From: Collodictyon triciliatum
Taxonomy: Eukaryota > CRuMs
Direction of reading: 5' to 3'
Assembly (NCBI GenBank): GCA_043381765.1
Contig: JBHJMP010000203.1
Location: forward strand, 1-27,327
DNA: 27,327 nt
In this document: positions 22,507 through 27,327 of the stretch, piece after piece
Numbering within the stretch: the first letter of the stretch is position 1
Layout of the letters: each line of letters starts with the position of its first letter
The notes under the pieces: generated by a model
The model's input: only the letters and a program-made list of their open reading frames with translations
What the model was told of the DNA's origin: nothing
Database searches by the model: none
Translations under genes and position numbers: made by a program

Positions 22507-23225
22507 CTTTATGAAATGATCCAGCCCAGTCTTTTAGTTACCTTCTTCCTGGATGGTATTATTATTATTTTATTATTATTTTATTATTGTGTTGTTGCTG
22601 GATCTCGCTTGCTTTTCCTCTTATTCTTTCCGTTTTGCTGAATAGTTCATATTTTAATGTTGGGGATGTAATTACGAGTTTGCACGCGGTGGTTCTGTTT
22701 GCTCGGGCGAGGTTGACTTAAAGCCGATCCTCGTAAAACGAGAGTGCGCATTGTTTGGTCGAGCAAGTGCAAAAGAGAAGAAATGCTCTGTCAAAGATTC
22801 TTACCGACGCTGCAATTTCCTGATGAACTCGTCTTCCTTATGTCGATGTTTCGGCTCTCTTTTCTATTTTATATTATATCCCAAATATATATATATGTAT
22901 ATGTATGGATTTGATAGCACGAGTAATGACTAGTTTCCCCTGCGATATAGAACATTTGTAGATGGGCTGTCGAGGTACATCAGATGTAGTTATTATAGTC
23001 TCGATATCAAGTAATTTCCTACATCGCGCGTATGATAGGATGATGCAATACGATAGTGGGAGAAGAATGCAATAAAAAAAAGAGAGAGAAAAAGACCTAG
23101 CGAAAAATACACAGAGTGAAAAAAAAAGGACTCTTTATTCAAATGTTCCCATGGATCTTCTTCATCTCTTCAATGGTCTTCAAAGGAGCAAACTCTTGGC
23201 TTCGGGTGTCTGGAGTGTCGAGAGA
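22507..23225. other. intergenic region
   Basis: About 720 bp between the sulfotransferase start and the B15 stop (both minus strand). Contains an ATT/TTATT repeat at about 22558-22588 and an AT dinucleotide stretch near 22885-22902. No gene is supported. Confidence 0.55.
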
Positions 23226-23655
23226 CTACCAGTACTCGCGCTTTCTGCCGTTCATGTTGTCCATGACTTCGCAACCTTTCCTGGAGATTTGGTGGACACC
23301 ATACTACAAGGGTTTGGGCTTAGTGTTCTGTTCGTTGAAAGAAAGCGAGAGTCTTCCAAGCAACATGCATATTACATCAACTTTGTAAGGGGAATAATAT
23401 CCAAAGTATTCATAATGTTGCGAGAGGCTTTCTTCTTCTTTCTCTTTCCTCTAGAATCCTTTTGTCTTCTAGGGCTACTCGAGACAGTTTTGCCAACATG
23501 CCAGAAACATTCCTTCTAAAATGTGCTAGAAAACTCACGGGAATGATGACAACAGTGAGAAAGCAGACTGCAACCGAGCGCGGAGTCCACTTGAAGTAGT
23601 TGAGGGTGTTCTCACGGTAGTGCGCCCATTTTTCGATCTTAGGATCAAACTTCAT
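23226..23655 (-). CDS. NDUFB4: complex I subunit B15 / NDUFB4-like
   Basis: Two exons, 23655-23539 and 23303-23226 (TAG), giving 64 residues. Starts MKFDPKIEKWAHYRENTLNY and continues FKWTPRSVAVCFLTVVIIP, then YGVHQISRKGCEVMDNMNGR with KREYW at the end. The pattern of a short N-terminus, W..(Y/M)REn...FrWTPR, one membrane segment with a terminal Pro, and a C-terminal (A/N)GKR(R/K) block matches the compact fungal/protist B15 accessory subunit of mitochondrial NADH:ubiquinone oxidoreductase. The intron has a GTGAGT donor and TTGTAG acceptor. Reading straight through the donor would give an 81-residue product with a different C-terminus; the family match of exon 2 argues for splicing. Confidence 0.75.
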
Positions 23656-24902
23656 TTTTGGGTTTGGGTCTTGTTCTTTTTGTTTCTAGTGGCGAAGTCA
23701 AGACATGGTGAATACATATCTACGTCAATGCGTGTGCGTTTTATTGTGAAACCACATCGAGCCATATCTTTCATCCTCTTCTAATCTTTCTTTTCTTTTT
23801 TGCCCAAAGGACTAAGCTCGGCTTCAGATTCTTTTCTCTGCATTGCTCATGGTGATTGATCAAAAGAAAACAAAACTGCTTCTGTTATGTCAAATCTGGA
23901 ATATAATTAATATTGAATTTAGTAAGCTATAATCACGATTATAGAACCCTTACTGAAAGAAAACACACACAATATATTACCATGTGGATAATAGAGATTA
24001 CATCATGGTTTATCTGTGAGATTGATGTGCCCACGCCTTGGTATCGTGATTTTATCGATTGGGCTCCTTTGGGTCGGTTGTGCAGGTCGCCGCAATATTG
24101 CAAAGAAGGCAACATGAGCGTTGCAGAGTCAGAAGAGGACATTATGAAAAGAAGCAAAAGACTGAGTCCTTTTCATAGTCCTGTATGGAACATCATCAAC
24201 CTTGCATCGCTTTGTTTGACCTTCGAAGGCAGTTGTCAAAAGCATCGGTATATGCAAAGCGTGCTTCCTCAACAACTTCACAGCATCGAAGGGCTTCCAG
24301 CCAAGCAAGTATTGCGGGAGGCGATGATCACACAGAAGCCACCCAGTGGCAGAGACGAGTTTGTGATTACATAAAAAATAGAGGAAAACAAAAATCAACA
24401 CTCTCAAGATACAGCCGATTGGCTCCCGGATTATTAATCTTATTTGTTTGGTCATTGGACTGGGCAGTGACAGGTCGAGCATTTTGTCGCCATATTTGAT
24501 CGCACAAACTCGCTACTCAGTTGCTGAAAACCGAAAGCATATCCTTTTCCTTTACAAACCGCCTCTTATCGATGGTGTGTGGCGCTTGTTCATGTTGTTT
24601 TGTCTCATCAGGATCGCGCTTGTTGCGTTCAAGAGACATGTTAATAGCCAGCGAATATGCTTCTTTTTTTTCTTCTACTTCTTCTATTTCTATTTGGCCA
24701 ACATGCTGACTAACAATACTTGAGTCTCACTGTCATAAAGAACAAAAGACAGAGAAATGTATTAAGAAGACCCCGTAGTTTGTTCGGCGCAGAGTCTTCT
24801 TTTGTTTGACTTGTCTGCCTTTTTTTTTTGTTTTGTTGTCTTTCACACAGTTTTGTCCTCCGGGCAAGTTGAGCCTCACCCAGCTGTTATCCTTTTGTGC
24901 GG
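23656..24902. other. unassigned region with overlapping open frames
   Basis: About 1.25 kb between two divergent genes. Between 23970 and 24720 both strands are unusually open. Plus: a frame to 24374 (IDVPTPWYRDFIDWAPLGRL; MSVAESEEDIMKRSKRLSPF) and an overlapping frame from 24185 with KRASSTTSQHRRASSQAS and WQRRVCDYIKNR. Minus: MSLERNKRDPDETKQHEQAP from about 24642 with a GTAAAG donor, and LLCDHRLPQYLLGWKPFDAV further left. Codon composition suggests one real, probably spliced gene, but I recognise no domain and cannot choose the strand. The last 120 bp are the pyrimidine-rich leader of the downstream gene. Confidence 0.4.
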
Positions 24903-27327
24903 ATGGCAGCACCCAAAGCCGATCCGGTTCAGCGCATTTACTTTGGAATTCTTTTCACCCTGGACTTTGTCGTGACTCTATTTATCTATGTGTGTCTCAA
25001 TACTCTCAGCGATAGTGGGTGGAACGAGTCGTGGACGCAAGAGGTCGCAGAATACGCGCTTTCACGGTCTTGCTTCGATCTAGCGGTAAGGCTTAGTCTT
25101 TACCTTTTTCTCTTTTTCTTTCTCTTTTTCTTTCTCTTTCTCTTTCTCTTTCTCTTTCTCTTTTTCTTTCTCTTTTTCTTTCTCTTTTTCTTTCTCTTTT
25201 TCTTTCTCTTTTTCTTTCTCTTTCTCTTTCTCTTTCTCTTTCTCTTTCTCTTTCTCTTTCTCTTTCTCTTTCTCTTTCTCTTTCTCTTTCTCTNNNNNNN
25301 NNNNNNNNNNNNNNNNNNNNNNNNNNNNNNNNNNNNNNNNNNNNNNNNNNNNNNNNNNNNNNNNNNNNNNNNNNNNNNNNNNNNNNNNNNNNNTCTTTCT
25401 CTTTTTTCTCTTTCTCTTTTTTCTCTTTCTCTTTTTTCTCTTTCTCTTTTTTCTCTTTCTCTTTTTTCTCTTTCTCTTTTTTCTCTTTCTCTCTTTTCTC
25501 TCTTTTCTCTCTTTTCTCTCTTTTCTCTCTTTTCTCTCTTTTCTCTCTTTTCTCTCTTTTCTCTCTTTTATTCATGTTAAATGTTTCGTAATATCTTTTG
25601 CTTATTAAATAGGTATTGTCGATTGTTCGTTCTTTGGTTCTTTTACTTGCTTACACTCTCCAAGGAATATCCGACACGCTAACAGTCATGGTACTTAATC
25701 CTTTTCTTCTTTTTTCTTTTCCTTTCATTCTTTTTTTCCATCACTCTTTGTAATTATTTTGTATTTCTAAATAAAAAAGTAAAAAAAAAAAGTCATGAAA
25801 TTAAAAAAGTATATTTTGAAGATGAATGGAAACGCTTCGCTATAAACCATTTTATTAGGCTGTTTTTGGATGCAGCGTGATTGGGGCATCTGTTAAAGCA
25901 GCCGTATTTGAAGAAATCAACATTTTCCGTGCATTGATGCTCGCTACCACGTTTTCCATATCACTAATCGAAGTGATTGTAGTTTTCAAGCGGATCAGAA
26001 AACTAAGTGTATGTAACAAATTTTTCTTTTCGATTAAGATAAGGCTGAATTAGATTAATTTCATCTTGTTGAATTACCCGTCCAATCTAGAAACCTTTGG
26101 TCATATTCAACATACGTGAAAATACATTTCTTGCTTTCTATTTTGTTTCTAACAGTCTAGGTCGGACAATCCTTTCTTTCGGGGCCAGAGCGCTGTCTAC
26201 ATGCCACAAAATATCAAAGACAATCCCTTCAATTCTCTTGATGTATGTTCGACTGACACACAAAATATGAAGTTCTTAATCCATTATGTTTTCATGTTGG
26301 CAAATCTTTTCGATGGGAAAAAACTCTTGGTAGTTTGTATTTATGATGTTGTATGTAAACTAGTTTTCGAGAGTTTCGCTTGTTCATCCGAGCCTGCAAC
26401 GGCATGGAGTCGATTCTCGTTACATACCAACCACCAGTGCAAAGAAATCAGAATGGGGACTATCGAACCAGGACCAAATTATTAACGCTATCATTACAGA
26501 GAGCCGAGATAATACCAACTGGAAGCTTCTGATAGACAACTCTGTGAGAATGATTTTCAATCTAGATATCTATATATTTCAAAAAAAAGCAGCGTAATAG
26601 TTGAACAATGCGAATGAATTTTTTGTGGTTTACTTAATTCAATTTTCATTTCTGAAGGATATTCTAGTCTTCACGAAAGAGAGTGCCAAAAAGTCTGTTT
26701 TATGTTTCAAGTCCATTTCAATCATCCCAACTGACTCGCAAGTAATGTGACGAAAGCGAATTTAACTACACACAAATTAACTAATGAATTCGCAATGAAT
26801 TACATATCACATATGTGCGAATTTTATTTGAAGCGTGATAAGTAAGGCGCAAAAAATACATTAAAATGGATAGGTTCTCTTCAATTATCTGGCGCAAGAA
26901 CCTTACAGAGCGTCATGGAACGTCCTCTTCAACCAAATTACAAAGGTGGAAGAAATATCCAACGGTATTGATATAGTACATGTAACCATGCCGTCACTTG
27001 GGCCTGTTCAAGCTCGTGATTTTTGTTGCGTGAAAGTGAAAAGGTTATATACATATTGGGATTCAGTGTCGCTGATTGTATACTTTTCATGGCTTTTTTT
27101 CTCTTTCTTAAATAAAAGGAATACTTTCAAATATTGATTGGTCTGTTTCTTTGATGCATACATTAATACAGAATATGTTGACATTTTATACACTTTAGGC
27201 ACACAATCGAAGGAGGTGCCATTATAGGGATGAAATCGATATTTCATCCCGACAAGCCTGAAGTGCATAACTATACTCGAGGGGAAATGAGCTTACATGG
27301 ATTCCACGTTCGCCCTCACAAAAAATG
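24903..27327 (+). CDS. STARD3/MLN64-like MENTAL + START protein (3' partial)
   Basis: Eight exons to the window edge: 24903-25085, 25613-25690, 25859-26008, 26156-26242, 26364-26543, 26658-26741, 26874-27043, 27199-27327+; about 353 residues so far, phases consistent. The N-terminal half has four hydrophobic segments (around FGILFTLDFVVTLFIYVCL, VLSIVRSLVLLLAYTLQGI, VFGCSVIGASVKAAVF and ALMLATTFSISLIEVIVVF), the layout of the M-E-N-T-A-L domain that anchors MLN64 to late endosomes. A linker (NPFFRGQSAVYMP) leads to a START-type lipid-binding domain: NWKLLIDNSDILVFTKES, ASWNVLFNQITKVEEI, GPVQARDFCCVKVKR, and PEVHNYTRGEMSLHGF. Known family: moves cholesterol or related lipids between endosome and ER. 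A conventional FFAT motif is not obvious. Intron 1 contains the assembly gap. Confidence 0.82.
25095..25570. repeat. (TTTCTC)n pyrimidine tandem repeat in STARD3-like intron 1
   Basis: Long CT-rich array with local variants: TTTTTC/TTTCTC alternation left, pure TTTCTC to the gap, TTTTTTCTCTTTCTC right of the gap, then TCTCTTTTC. Any frame through it is Leu/Phe/Ser or Arg/Glu/Lys only and not coding. True length is unknown because of the gap. Confidence 0.95.
25294..25393. other. assembly gap (100 N)
   Basis: Exactly 100 N, the usual placeholder for a gap of unknown size, inside the TTTCTC repeat. The units differ on the two sides, so the array is at least long enough to contain a variant boundary. 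Confidence 0.98.

Noticed and set aside
23226-23380. Two in-frame TAG codons on the minus strand suggested TAG recoding, or introns of only 20-24 nt
   Set aside because: A normal 235-nt GT-AG intron from 23538 to 23304 and a real TAG stop explain both. Other genes here also end in TAG.
23151-23519. Plus-strand frames of 90-122 codons opposite the B15 gene
   Set aside because: They are antisense shadows of the B15 exons and intron.

Overview
The window comes from the nuclear genome of an AT-rich, intron-rich eukaryote. The genes are split by many short introns (mostly about 60-270 bp, GT-AG), microsatellites and homopolymer tracts are frequent, and a 100-N assembly gap sits inside a (TTTCTC)n tract. 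The gene set (RasGAP, LIN9, Rab5, RP2, complex I B15, a STARD3-like MENTAL+START protein, a Golgi-type sulfotransferase) fits a free-living protist or early-diverging holozoan/fungal relative. I cannot place the species.

Layout, left to right. 191-3893 (+): 3' part of a tandem RasGAP protein whose second GAP module looks catalytically dead. 4795-7654 (-), perhaps starting further right: a LIN9 (DREAM complex) orthologue with pre-DIRP, DIRP and C-terminal helical regions. 8137-9080: an unassigned minus-strand exon, an A-rich tract and a GC-rich island. 9380-9479 (+): first exon of a short N-terminal mitochondrial-type protein. Its intron appears to hold a retroelement tail fragment and, antisense, a decayed Fanzor (eukaryotic TnpB-like RNA-guided nuclease) gene at about 9.5-11.6 kb. 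12047-12317: a tRNA-derived SINE-like element. 12672-14057 (-): RAB5. 14275-15206 (-): 3' exons of an unidentified membrane-anchored protein. 15507-17852 (+): RP2/XRP2, complete. 18552-19968 (+): a divergent Rab5-like GTPase, complete. 21149-22506 (-): type II membrane sulfotransferase. 23226-23655 (-): complex I subunit B15/NDUFB4. 23656-24902: overlapping unassigned reading frames. 24903-window end (+): STARD3-like MENTAL+START protein, 3' truncated by the window.

Three things stand out. (1) Both Rab genes carry, at exactly the same codon, an intron that has no usable GT-AG borders but fits AT-AC borders with an identical ATACCAG 5' end. (2) The window holds four tiny insertions (24-43 bp) made only of the last 17-40 nt of a retroelement ending in TTGAATCGAATAAA plus an A-rich tail. 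Three have clear 15-18 bp target-site duplications, and the same 14-nt tail ends the SINE-like element. (3) A Fanzor pseudogene retains recognisable RuvC motifs, a zinc finger and a basic N-terminus but has several stops and frameshifts.

The genes do not form a pathway. They are ordinary, closely packed housekeeping genes (membrane traffic, ciliary/Arl3 biology, transcription, respiration) with selfish elements inserted between and within them.
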